Below, in pieces: positions 32,357-43,758 of a stretch of 64,000 nucleotides of DNA. Under the pieces are notes generated by a model. The model was not told the origin of the DNA. It made no database searches and was given only the letters and a program-made list of their open reading frames with translations. The position numbers and the translations under genes are program-made. How positions within the stretch are numbered: the stretch's first letter is position 1; each line of letters opens with the position of its first letter. The stretch is from Nemophila menziesii (taxonomy: Eukaryota > Streptophyta > Magnoliopsida > Boraginales > Hydrophyllaceae): the NCBI GenBank assembly GCA_029959085.1, contig JARWIR010000002.1, positions 39,118,233 through 39,182,232 of the forward strand, written 5' to 3'.

Positions 32357-33480
32357 ATGTCAAATCTCACAAAACTTGAGTTTGCCGCACTTGATATAAC
32401 CGGTAATAAGTATTTTCCTTGGACTCTTGATGCCGAGATCCACTTAAACGCAAATAATATTCGAGAAACAAGTAAGGTAGGAAATCAAGCGACCGCTCAG
32501 AATCACGCAAAAGATATGGTTTTCCTGCGACATCATCTCCATGAAGTCTTAAAAGCCGAGTCTCTTACGGTCAAAGACCCAAATGTTCTTTAGACAAATT
32601 TAAATAAAGATATGACCACCATAAGACAATAAATTTTCATAAACTCGTTATGAGTGGATCCACTTACGTTTACATGATTTTAAATTTGTAAGTGAATATA
32701 ATTCTACTTTTTTCAGGGTTACTTCAAAATTAAAATTATGTGCTGATATATTATTCGATGCACACATGTTGGAGAAAACTTTATCCACTTTTCATGCCTC
32801 CAATATACTCTTACAACAACAATATAGAGAGCGAGGCTTTAAAAAATACTCAGAGTTAATATCATGTCTTCTAGTGGCTGAGAAAAATAATGAGTTTTTA
32901 ACAAGAAATCATCATGCACGGCCAACTGGCTCAGAGGAATTTCTTGAGACCAATGCTATATTTGTTGACAATCGCAAAAATTGTCGTGATCGTGGTCATG
33001 GATGAGGCCAAAACAGAGAACGTGGTTATAATCGCGGTCGTGGTCGAAATAATTTTGGCCAACGTAATAATCACCATCGTCAAAGTTTTAAAAGGTACAC
33101 AAATAAAGGCAATAACAAAGATGTGAAAAACAAATCTTCTCAAACAGAGACAAATTGCACAATATGTGGCATTAAAGGACATTTGAAATGTATATGTCGC
33201 ACATCATCTCACTTTGTCAAACTTTACCAAGACTCGATTAAGAAGAAGACAAACTCGTTGAGACAAGTTTTGTTGAAAATTCACAAAATAATATTCTTGA
33301 TTATATATACATTGGTGAAAATTCACAAAATTATCTTCTTGATTATACAAACATTGGTGAAAGTTCATAAAATAATTTTCTTGATTATTCAGATATATTT
33401 TGAGATTACGATGGTGATACTATTTTACCAAATACTGATGGAAATGCTCAAAGTGGCAAAATATTTTGTCTAGATTGCCT
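32357..33480 (+). pseudogene. copia element 2 gag
   Basis: Capsid protein of the retrotransposon, starting at ATG 32357 (MSNLTKLEFAALDITGNKYF). The first frame ends at TAG 32591. The reading continues in other frames with MLEKTLSTFHASNILLQQQY and YSELISCLLVAEKN (32766-32895), a Gly/Arg-rich section, and the CCHC knuckle CTICGIKGHLKCIC (about 33156-33197). The last Cys spacing is normal (CX2CX4HX4C). A 42-bp tandem repeat follows. Multiple stops make it non-functional. Confidence 0.88.
33273..33398 (+). repeat. 42-bp minisatellite at the gag end of copia element 2
   Basis: Three units of 42 bp starting at about 33273, 33315 and 33357 with the core GAAAATTCACAAAATAAT and TTCTTGATTAT. The unit length is a multiple of three and encodes ENSQNNILDYIYIG-like repeats in one frame. 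Confidence 0.9.
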
Positions 33481-33644
33481 AGTCAAAATGTAGGCATTAT
33501 CGTTTTATTTTAATTTTTTTCTTTCTTAATTGTTTAAGTTCAGTTTTTGATTTTATGAATAATATGCCTCCAAGTTGTTCTTTTATTTCAGTATTAATAT
33601 TTTATTATTCATTAATTTTTTATGTTTATATTTTTTTTAAGAAA

Positions 33645-34860
33645 CATGGAATTACCTAATATGAATGGTGGAGAAATGTGCCTAGCAGACAGTGCTACAA
33701 CACATGCTATTTTGAAAAATAAAAAATATTTCTCCAAACTTAACTCTGGTGAAGCAACCGTTTTCACAATTTCTGGTACAATAAATATGATTTGAAGTTT
33801 TGGAAAAGCATGCATTGTTTTCCCTATGGAAACAAAATTATAAATAAGAAATGTTTTATATTCGAGTAGATCAAAAAGAAATCTACTAATTTTTAAAAAT
33901 ATTCGAAATAATGGTTATCACATTGAAACCATAAATGATATAAACAATTAGTATCTCTATATTACATCGCTTGTATCCGGCAGGAAAATAATGATAGAAA
34001 AATTGCAGATGTTATCTTCTGGATCATATTATACTTATATAAGTACAATCGAATCTAATTTAGCGATTAATAAAAGGATGAACAATCCAAAAGCCTTTAT
34101 TCTTTGGAATGATTGTCTAGGTCATCCGAGAACAATAATGATAAGAACTATAATTACGTATATGCAGGGTCATCCATTAAAGAACCAAAAAGTTTTTTTA
34201 CCAAATGATTATTCATGTGTTTCTTGTGCACAAGGAGAACTAATCATCCGATCATCACCAACTAAAGTCGTTATTGAATATCCAACATTTTATTATAGAA
34301 TTCTAGGATATATATGTGGTCTGATTACCCCATCATATGGACCATTTCAATACTTTATGGCGTTAATAGATGCATCAACTCATTGGTCTTATGTCCCTTA
34401 TTATTCACCCAGAATGTGGCTTTTGCAAAATTACTTGCACAAATTATCCGACTGCGAGCTCAATTTCTGGATTATAATATCAAGAAAATAAGACTTGATA
34501 ATGACGGAAAATTCACAACCCAAACGTTTAATGACGCAAAATGGTTTGGTTGAATCTTTAATCAAACGTATAAAACTAATCGCTAGACCATTACTCATGT
34601 GAACTAAGTTGCCTAGTTCAGCTTGGGGTCATGCAATATTACATGCAGCAACATTAATTCGAATAAGACCAACAGTTTATCATAAATACTCTCAATTATA
34701 ATTAGTTTTTGGTCAAGAACCAAATATATCCCATTATAGAATTTATGGTTGCAGAGTATATATCCCAGCTGCTCCACCATATCGCACCAAAATGGGACCA
34801 CAAAGGCGATTGGGAATTTATGTTGGCTATGAATCTCCATCAATTATTAAATAATTTGAG
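33645..34860 (+). pseudogene. copia element 2 protease and integrase
   Basis: The protease reads GGEMCLADSATTHAIL (33667-33715), where the D-S-A replaces the D-T/S-G seen in other proteases, as is usual in this copia group. The pre-integrase domain follows with LGHPRTIMIRTII and YSCVSCAQGELIIR (34120-34255). The integrase core has GPFQYFMALIDASTHW (34330-34385), IRLDNDGKFTTQTFND (about 34490-34540) and LAESLIKR-like remnants, then SAWGHAIL and RRLGIYVGYESPSII. Several stops and frame changes occur. Confidence 0.88.
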
Positions 34861-35339
34861 CCTTTGACCGGAGATCTTTTACAACATGTTATGCTGATAG
34901 TCAATTCAATAAATCAATATTCGCATCATTAGGGGAAGAGGAACATAAGCATAAGCTGGAAAAATAAGAAAATTTTGGAAAGCATCAATATCGCATTTTG
35001 ATCCTCGCACAAATCAATCTGAACAAGAAATTCAAAAGATCATTCAGTTACAAAAGGTTGCGAGATGCATTCATTGATACCAAGAATGTGACTAAGTCAC
35101 ACATACCAGCTATAAATGCTACCGCTCAAATATATATTTTAAACGAGCAACCCGCTAATGAGTCTATCACACGCCAAAAGCGTGGAAGACGAATCGGCTC
35201 CAAAGATAAGAATCCAAGAAAGAAAAGGGAGCTAAACAATCAAGTTGGAAATATTACGATTTTGGATAATCCTGTAGAAAACACAACACCTAATACTTGT
35301 GAAAAGGAAACTTTAACATAATCTTAGGTTCTTAATCAT

Positions 35340-36677
35340 GAATTAAACGAGGAAATTGTTGAAAACGAAGAGATCTCAGTTAAATATATTTCTACGGGAA
35401 TTATATGGAACCAAGATCAAATCCTTGTTAACAACATATTTGCATATGCAGTAGCTACTGATTTCATGAATGAAAGTGAGGAACTTGAACCGAAGTCCAT
35501 TCAAGAATGTCGACATAGAAATGATTGGACAAAATAAAAAGACGCAATACAAGTTGAATTAAATTCACTTGCCAAATGTGAAGTATTTGGACTTGTAGTT
35601 CCAACACCTGGAAATATTAAACCTTTTGGCTACAAGTGGGAATTTGTGAGAAAAAGAAATGAAAAAAATGAAATTGTTTGATATAAGGAACGACTTGTAG
35701 CACAAGGTTTCTCCCAAATACCTGGGATTTATTATGAGGAGACATATTCTCCAGTAGTGGATGCAATCACTTTCAGGTTTCTAATAAGTTTGGCAATTTC
35801 GGAAGGACTTCAAATGCGTCTAATGGATGTGGTAACTGCTCAACTTCATGGATTACTTGATAGCGAAATTTATGTGAAAGTTCCAGAAGGACTAAAAGTA
35901 CCACAAGCATGCAACTTGAATTCTTGGGAAAAATATTCAATCAAGTTACAAAGATCTTCGTATGGTTTAAAACAGTCTGGAGGAATGTGGTATAATCATC
36001 TTAGTACGTACATTCTTAAAGAATGATACACCAATAGTCCCACATTCCTTCAGATTATTCGTATGGTTTAAAACAATCTGGACGAATGTGGTATACTCTG
36101 GACGAATGTGGTATAATCTGGACGAATGTGGTATAATAAAAAATGGGTTTGTCATTATTGCAATTTATGTTGATGATTTGAATCTAATTGGGACCCTTGA
36201 AGAGCTCACATTAGCAGCCGCAAAATTCAGTAAAGAATTTTAGATGAAAGATCTCAGAAAAACTAAGTTTTGTCTTGGCTTAAAATTGAGTATTTATCAG
36301 ATGGGATATTTCTCCATCAATTAACACATACAGAGAAAATACTTAAAAGGTTAAATATGGATAAATGTCATCCTTTATCTTCTCCTATGATCATTCGTTC
36401 ACTAGACATACACAAGGACTCTTCTTGTCCTCGAGAAGATAATGAAGAAATACTTGGTCTAGAAGTATCATATTTAATTGCCATTGGAGCACTAACATAT
36501 CTTGCAAACAACATTAGACCAGAGATAGCATTCTCTGTAAATTTGTTGGCAAGGTATAGTGCTACCCCAACTCGAAGACATTGGAATGGAATCAAACATT
36601 TATTTTGTTACCTTCGAGGAACTATCGATAGAGGATTATTGTATACACGAAATTATCAAGCGGAACTAGTTGGATAG
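35340..36677 (+). pseudogene. copia element 2 reverse transcriptase, truncated
   Basis: The RT domain of the polyprotein in broken frames shows KYKERLVAQGFSQ-like sequence (35680-35720), FRFLISLAISEGLQMRLMDV (35775-35830), SSYGLKQSGGMW (35955-35990), FVIIAIYVDDLNLIG with catalytic DD (about 36142-36190), and LTYLANNIRPEIAFSVNLLA (36490-36550). It stops at the Athila LTR at 36678, so RNase H is absent. The segment between LKQSGGMW and YVDD carries a partial duplication of the same RT stretch. Confidence 0.88.
36078..36137 (+). repeat. 3 x 20-bp tandem repeat in copia RT
   Basis: Three consecutive copies of CTGGACGAATGTGGTATAAT (the first ends ACT) start at 36078, 36098 and 36118. The unit is itself a second copy of an RT segment at about 35975-35998. 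Twenty bases is not a multiple of three, so the expansion shifts the frame. Confidence 0.92.
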
Positions 36678-38240
36678 TGGTGTCTCCTGGTGTGTTATAA
36701 AATAACACACCTAAAATGGAGGGACACAAACCGCAAGTGTACGGGTCGTCCAAGTAATATCTGGTAAACAGGAATTGATCTCAGGGACGGATGGATATGA
36801 CAAATCATGTTATGCAATAAGTGGGGATAGTTGTTATAAGACAAGAAAATAAATGATAAAATGTTTGTTTTGGTTTTGTTTATAAACTAAGACGCAAGAA
36901 AATAAAATACTAAATTAATGCAAATAAATGGACGCAAATAAAGTTAACGCAAGTAAGGTAAATATGAGTGGACGCAAGAATGAGAAGTAGTACTTGAGTT
37001 TCGCAAGGGTTTCGCCTAAACCTATTTAATCAATGCCTTCGTTTAAGGGATGAATCGGGATTTGGTATTAGTCGGGATTCGAAAGGAGTTGTCCTAGGGT
37101 ATTACAAACTCCGTCAGGGCGATTATAAGCTACCTTTGATTGTTCAAGTGTTTTACCCAATTGGCTATAAGATTAATTAAGTCCGTAAGGAACAATAATT
37201 TATACCTCACATCTATTATCTAGTTCTGTAACTAAGCCCCCCGTCAAGGTGATCATTACACCACTATAATGAATAGCTTAATTACTAAATCCTATTTTTG
37301 ATTCATGACTTCAGAAATAGTAAATAAATTCAAGATAATAGAAAATACTAAATTATCCAATTCAAATTAAATCTTTCAATCCCAAATTCGAAAACACTAA
37401 TTAAATAAATTGGGGCTCAACCCATTAAAGCGATTCTCAAGCACTTAAAGTATTTAGCTCATAATGAAATGAAACAAAAGATGAAATAGTCATATTCAAT
37501 TACAAGAATGAAATGGTAAACCTAATTAAAAGATTAATTTTGACTGATTATGGAAGAAATAGACTTCTCCAACTTCAGTTTTCTTCTTTCCTTTTTGCTT
37601 CTGACTTCTCTCTAGCGTTCTTTTCTTGTGTAATATGAGTTGTGTGTTTAAAAATAAGATCTAAGGGTGATATATGATGGGAAAAACGGATTGGGCTATT
37701 CTCTAATAAGGAAATAGGTTATATGAAATAGAAGCTCAATCCTTAAATGAAATCCCGTAACTGATGTTCAGCTGTTACTAAAACCGTTGTAACTTTTGCG
37801 TCCGGACTCGGAATCACTTCGTTCAACTTGGAAACTCTTCCTGACTCAGAGGCGCAACTTCCTTATTCCACCACTTTAAGGCTTAATCAGTGGCTAAGTG
37901 GATCAAAAACCGTGATTTGTAACAGCCTTCCATATTTCATTCACATTTAATAAATTCTTCGGATCAACTTTCCTCGCCTTTGACTTTTACACTCGATCTA
38001 TGAATTTAATTCCCGTTTCTCCTCCTTGTCTCGGTTCTCCATCTAATACATGGACCTAATAAATTTACACAAGAAACAAACAAATTAACGCACAAAAGCT
38101 CTAAAACGCAAACGATACAAATCTACGGGAAGAAAACGCAATAAAACCAAATAAGCTTAAAAGTCAATCAAATAAGTCAATTAATCACCTAAAATGATGT
38201 CTCCTAAGGGCTAATATTTAGAACAAAACGGGATACATCA
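36678..38240 (-). repeat. 3' LTR of element X
   Basis: 1563 bp. The plus strand starts TGGTGTCTCC and ends GGATACATCA, i.e. TG...CA on either strand. It is the most diverged LTR here but shares the three CCTGACGG-type motifs and CCGCAAGTGTACGG. Confidence 0.88.
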
Positions 38241-39666
38241 AGACCCCAAACTCAAATCTTTGTCGTCCCGACAAAATAAAATAAAAACAAGGGTCTTAGG
38301 TGAATCTCATATAGTATGACCTAGGAATTAATATACACATACACCTTTCATGAAATAATAAAAGACAAATAATATCAATCCAAAATTAAGTTCACAATGC
38401 TAGAAGGTTCCGCTTATACTTATCTCAAGATGAGGGCTATAGGGTATTCATCGATCCTCACTCGCTTTGAACGCTCCACTTAACATACTCCCTATTAGCT
38501 GAATTACAGATCAATTATGTATCTAGGAATCACGAGGACTTTATAATTATAGTGTAGGATTAGGGACGGTATGAAATGTATATTTGGTAAATTTGAAGTG
38601 AGCTTTTGGCTCTCTCCTCACTTACCATCAACAAACTGTCCAAGAGCTTGATTTTTCACTCGAATATTGTTCTCACTCAACCTACTTGACGCACTAATGT
38701 AACGTCCCCAAAATTACACAATAAGCACTAAAGATCCAAAACCTTCCACTTTGCCGATTACTTTATTTTTTTTTCATGTCTATATTTTTTTTTCTTTTAT
38801 TTTTCATATTTTTTTTGTATAAGATACCCATTACCATATTTTGATGTGAATAGTCATGTATCTTATATATTTTTTTTTCTTTTATTCTTTTCTCTTTTTT
38901 TTCAAAGACCCCGGCAAAGGGTTACAAACAATACATCATCAATCAATTGCGCATAAATACAAACACATATGAATTCCCTTCCAATGTAGTCTCCCAGTTA
39001 TGAAACCCACTACCCTAAACTCAAGCTCAAGACAGGAAGTCTCAGGATTGTGATTCAAGTGCAGGTCATATTGAGATGCCTAATAATCTAAGGGGATATG
39101 GGCTTATATCATGGCGACAAAATAAAGGCTTAAAGGCTGAAAATAGGGCTAAGTCGGATATTATTAAATTAAGGGATAGAAAGCTAAAAAGTCTCAAAGG
39201 GCTAACAAATAACTGCCTCTATCATTTTCCTAGTTATATAGCTTGCCTCTAGTTCATACCTAAGTGGGTTCTCTACTAATTTGGATCTCACATTCTACAG
39301 CCCAAACATTTTCCTTAAGTACAAGTTTACTTCTTTTGCATTGTTCATTAATTTCTTCTATTAATTACCTATATTTGCATGAAATCTAAGTGTGTTTTAT
39401 AATAACTCCTAAGGTCTACTATTTTCTATCATAAATTCATAAAAAGTTTGCCTAATGGGGACATTTAAAATGCTCTATAGTCAAACGTAACCCTAAAATT
39501 ACTTTTATGAAAGCAAATATAACAAATAACACAAAAAAATTGGGATGAGTCAACGAACCCCACCCTATACTCAAAAACGAGTCGTGTCCCCACGACTCGA
39601 AAAGACTCGATAAAGAAATTATACTAATATACACTACTAAATGAGAAAATGATAGGAAAACGTATC
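38241..39666 (-). other. 3' UTR of element X
   Basis: Polypurine tract next to the LTR (GAGTTTGGGGTCT on the minus strand, 38241-38253). Further along are the conserved blocks of the family 3' UTR, including a GAGTTTAGGGT-type tract near 39011-39021, T-rich stretches on the plus strand at 38765-38900, and the stem-loop. No gene. Confidence 0.75.
39579..39598 (-). promoter_or_regulatory. Conserved stem-loop after ORF3 (element X)
   Basis: On the minus strand GAGTCGTG-GGGA-CACGACTC, identical to elements I and A although the surrounding sequence is clearly diverged. Confidence 0.6.
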
Positions 39667-40969
39667 TTAACCAGCACTAGGCTGGGTATCAGTGGTGCGT
39701 CCAGGTTGGGTTATCTTCTTAAGCATTGTGTAAACGGCATGTTGTGAGTCACCCAACCTATCCAATCTGTTTTTCATGAACACCAACTCTCTTGTGACGC
39801 TTCATAAAGCTTTCAACACCTCTTCACGTTTCTCCTCTAAAGCTTCATTCTTTTAATAACCTCATGATCTTTGGCAACTCTAACTCTGCGTTTAGGAGGT
39901 CTCGCTTTGTCTTCTTCTCCAAATGGCTTATCTATCTCAATCCCATTCTTATTGGCCTCATTATGAATATTTGCAATTAAAATCATTTTGAGGCTAGTTC
40001 CTGAGTGGCACATTTGCGTCAATGCAAATTTTTGTGATAGTGCATGGGAACTTGAGGTTGCATGTATAAATGGGAGCTTTTGTGTAAGCCATAATGGAGT
40101 CATATATTACGCTAGCTACATCAATCGCCTTCTTCTCGATAATACATTTAATGAAGATGAGTTGTTCACGTGTTACCTCGGATATCTGATTGTTACCAAA
40201 GAAAGTAGGAATAATGAAACATGACCATACTCTAGCACGCATTAATAAATTACTACTAAAGGCCTGACCTTCATATCTAGAACCTTTGGGTATGGTCGGA
40301 ATCCCATGAATCAAAACACTTTGATACAACGAATCCCATCTGAATTGCCGGTTTATTAAGTTCTTGTTGATATTGACATGGACCATTCAAGTTTGGTAAA
40401 TTAAATACCTTATGAATATGCTCAACGAAGAAAGGAACAATATTCTTACGGAGTTCAATAGCATTACCATTCGTAAAGATTAATTCTTCATAAAATTCTC
40501 GAACCAAGTCTGGAATATAATTCAACTCTCTTTATTGCAACTCTTTCCATCCAAACTTGTCACATGCAACTGCATAATCTTTCAATTCACCATCCATTAT
40601 AGTCATCGGAAATCCTTTTTCAACACCAAAAGAAATACTAGCAAACCTCTCACGAACTTGTTCTTTCCAAGGTACGAATGGCTTCTTAGGTTTAGGTTTC
40701 ATAGTCATTGCTTTTCTTCTAACAGAACGAGGAGGTTTAATCGGTTCACTTACCTAATTTTCTTCATCTTTATCTTCATCTATGATAGGCTCTTCTTGAA
40801 CAACATTATTTGGGCTCTCTTTTCTCTTCATAGTATTCTCGACTTCTCCTTTATTCGGCTTAAAAACTAGAATCTGGAATATCAATGGCGTTAGCTGGAG
40901 TAGCCCAAAGAGTATTGGGATTACTTTAGTTCTTCGGTTGTAACACAAAGAATCAGTTCTATTTGTCAT
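39667..40969 (-). pseudogene. Athila ORF3 (element X)
   Basis: Homologue of the ORF3 at 59940-61256. The minus-strand ATG at 40969 begins MTNRTDS after a GAGTTTGGGGT tract; the stop TAA is at 39667-39669 and is preceded by QPSAG. Recognisable blocks are VREFYEEL, RKNIVPFFVEHI, RARVWSCFIIPTFFG and FPCTITKICIDANVP. They lie in at least two frames with several stops (for example after DKDEEN near 40757). Divergence from I and A is much greater than between those two, which marks X as another subfamily. Confidence 0.82.
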
Positions 40970-42058
40970 CTCAATGAACCCCAAACTCAAAATTTCAAAA
41001 ATTCCAAAACTAGAGAAAAGTTTAGAATTTTGATGTTTAGAGGATATAGGAAGATGGTTGAAGGTGTGATATGAGATGGGTAATGAATATTTAATGTAGT
41101 AGAAGAGGTTTAATGGATGGAATCGAAGCTTTGATGAAGGGAAAAGAAGGATTAAAGTGAATAATTTTGGTGTTTTGTGGAAGGATTTGATGTTGTGTAT
41201 GTGTTAGGAATGGCATAAAAGAAAGATTTGATGTTTTTGGGTTTTTTAATGGTTTTTTGCAGGTACTCAATGAGCTTTGGTGCATCAATAATGGTTTCTT
41301 ATGTGAGAGGCTGTGTCCAAGAGAAGGAAATATAGTAATATAGGGTCTAGGGTTTCAAGTCGGCGGCCGCACCGGTATTCCGGTGGATTGCTCGGATTAC
41401 CAGTCACAATGTCTTTTCAATTTCTCGTTCATCTCGTGGACGCAACTCATAGTTGCGTGTATCGTGCTCCATTACAGTGAGTTGACCAGCATACCGGCCA
41501 GGGGACCGGCTAGCCAGTGGCTCCTAATTATTTTTTTCACTTTTTCCGGAGAGCTTGACCCGGTTACCGGTTGTGTGACCGGTTTGCCGGTCGCAAATGG
41601 CAATTTTAGAGATTTTTTTAGGACGCAAAATGAAGCTGCGTGTAAGTGGCTTCCGAACAGTAGCTCGGGCTGTACAAACATTCTTGACCGGCTAGCTGGT
41701 CGCATCCTTCGGAAATTCGGCGACGCACTTCGTAGATGCGTGTAAGTGCTCTCCCAACAGTAACTCACACTGTGATGAAATTTCTTAACCGGTATACCGG
41801 TCAGGGGACCAGCTTATCGGTCGCGCGAGTTACTTTTTCGACGATGCAATTTGAATCTGCGTGTAATTGGTCCGCGGATAGAATGTTTGATCCTCGTTGA
41901 CCGGCATACCGCTCAGCTGACCGGCTAGCCGGTGCGAGTGATCAAAATTTTGACCAAACACACGCTTTTTCTTGCGTCTCACACCTGTTAACCCCAAACT
42001 CAAGGATTAAAATGGCTGCAAAAATCACAAACTCCAACCTTTCTCAATTCTTATTAAG
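40970..42058 (-). repeat. Palindrome array between integrase and ORF3 (element X)
   Basis: At the place of the AACCGGG array of I and A, this element has dyads of a different base composition: ACCGGTATTCCGGT, ACCGGCTAGCC, ACCGGTATACCGGT, ACCGGCATACCG. Paired examples lie near 41481-41515, 41565-41600, 41787-41823 and 41900-41935. A tandem period of about 100-120 bp is marked by TGCGTGTAA at about 41638, 41736 and 41856. No credible gene; the two overlapping long frames at 41383-41768 are repeat artefacts. Confidence 0.75.
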
Positions 42059-42063
42059 ATTAT

Positions 42064-43625
42064 TGATGTCTCCCTAATTGTTCTTATTTTTTACCCTTGG
42101 GAGACATCATTTTTGGTGTTTATTTAATTAATTTGATAGACTTTTGGACTAAATTTGCAATAATCCGGAATTCCCTTTTTATTTCTAGCATTTTTAATTT
42201 ATTAAACTTTTGCGCGTAATATTGGTATTTTTAGTGAAAAGTTTACAGGTTTTAGATGTTAGCTAGGAGAGGAATCCGAGGAGAAAGTCAAAGATCGTGA
42301 ATTAGAGTCAAGACTTGAAGATAAATCCCGAAGATATTATTTTTAAAGCTGAAAATCCATTTTCCAGGCCATAGAGTGCTGATTTCGAGGTGCTTAAGCG
42401 ATGATTTAGCCGCTGACCTTTGAAGAGAAAACATTCCTTATCGAGTTACGGAACTTTAGCAACTAGAATGAGGTCAATCGGAATCATAACGCATCGGGAA
42501 AAGCCGTTTTAGTGAAGGTATATTAGCAGTTACGGGATTTTGGGCTTAGAATTTGGGCTTGGACATTTAATTAGTATTTTATTTTCTGGTCCAAGCCCTA
42601 GTCCGAATTTATGCTTATAAAAGGAGGTCTGGACTTCTATTTTCACACAATTCACATTCCACAAGATTAAAACACCAGAGAGAAGCAACAGAAGGAAGAA
42701 AGAAGAAGCTACAAGAGCTGGAGTGGGTCTATAGCTCCGTTCGTAGTCATTCAAATTCCGGAAATTAGGTTCTTTTTATATTTTAATTTTGTAAACAATA
42801 TGAATTCCATTTCTTTTGATTTAGTTTTTAATTTTAATATGAGCTAAGCTTTTCATAGTGCTTGAGAACAAACAATGGGTGAATCCCAATTTTATGAAAT
42901 AACGAATGTTGAATTTGGGTTTATGTAAATTAAATTAGATTGGGTCTATTACTCTTTTCGATAATTTGTGATTATTTACTGATTTTAGAGTCGCGAACTA
43001 AGAACATGTATTAGTATCTAAGCTATTCCACATATGTGGCGTGTGGATCATCCTGACGGAGGGTTTAGGTATAGAATTAATTATTCAATCTAGGATAAAA
43101 GCTATTGATTTTGACGAACTTAGCTAATTCTAGGGCCAATGAGGTAAAACACTTAATCATCCAACGGTGGATCATATTTACCCTGACGGGACTAGTGACA
43201 CTTTAGGATTGCCTTATAGTCCACCCTGACGGGGGTATAAGGAATTTAGAATCCCGACCATTGTAATTGACCAATTTAGCCCTTAAACAGCATAAGTTAG
43301 GAAATAAGATTTGGGAGGATCCTTGCGTTCTCAAGTACTACATCTCATATTGCGTTTTCACTCATTTTACTTGCGTCTTAGGTTTTACTTGCATTTATAA
43401 TTTGTTTCTCATTCAGTAGTTTTAATCAACAAAACCAAACAAACATATTTTATTTACTTACTTTCATAAGTGCAACCCATCATTATTTGCTAAACATTGT
43501 AGTCAACCATCCCGTCCTTGGAACGAATCTGTATTATCCTTATTACTACTTGGGACAACCATACACTTGCGGTTGTGGTTCGATTAGCATTTGCATTTAT
43601 TTTTAGAACACACAAAGGACCACCA
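42064..43625 (+). mobile_element. Solo LTR inserted in element X
   Basis: 1562 bp, TGATGTCTCCC to GGACCACCA, flanked by ATTAT at 42059-42063 and 43626-43630. No internal Athila sequence accompanies it, so it is the product of LTR-LTR recombination. The TATA box TATAAAAG is at 42616-42623. It is opposite in orientation to X. Confidence 0.95.
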
Positions 43626-43758
43626 ATTATACACTAATACACATGAATTACTCTATTTTACACTAAGAATTTAAAAAGACATGAAATCAATTAAACTATT
43701 ATACAATTGAAATGGCTTTTGTTTAACGTTGTTAAGCTCGACGGGTTACCTCTTGCTT

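Larger units (their letters stand above)
30406..36677 (+). mobile_element. Ty1/copia element 2, 3'-truncated
   Basis: Short 5' LTR (30406-30576), leader, gag (32357), protease, integrase and RT. The RNase H end and 3' LTR are missing because Athila element X begins at 36678. The protein is of the type common in plants with very short LTRs (Ale/Retrofit-like, from memory of the gag start MSNLTKLEF and LADSATTHAIL). It is heavily mutated. A LINE sits in its leader. Confidence 0.88.

Noticed and set aside
36673..36677. GATAG before element X is the same pentamer as the duplication of the solo LTR at 52011
   Set aside because: A five-base match between unrelated sites is easily chance. The partner duplication of X is not in the window, and no copia RNase H continuation is found next to the other GATAG copies.
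41383..41768. Frames of about 100-120 codons on both strands in element X
   Set aside because: They mirror each other over the palindrome array and have no domain; best explained by low stop density in a GC-rich repeat.
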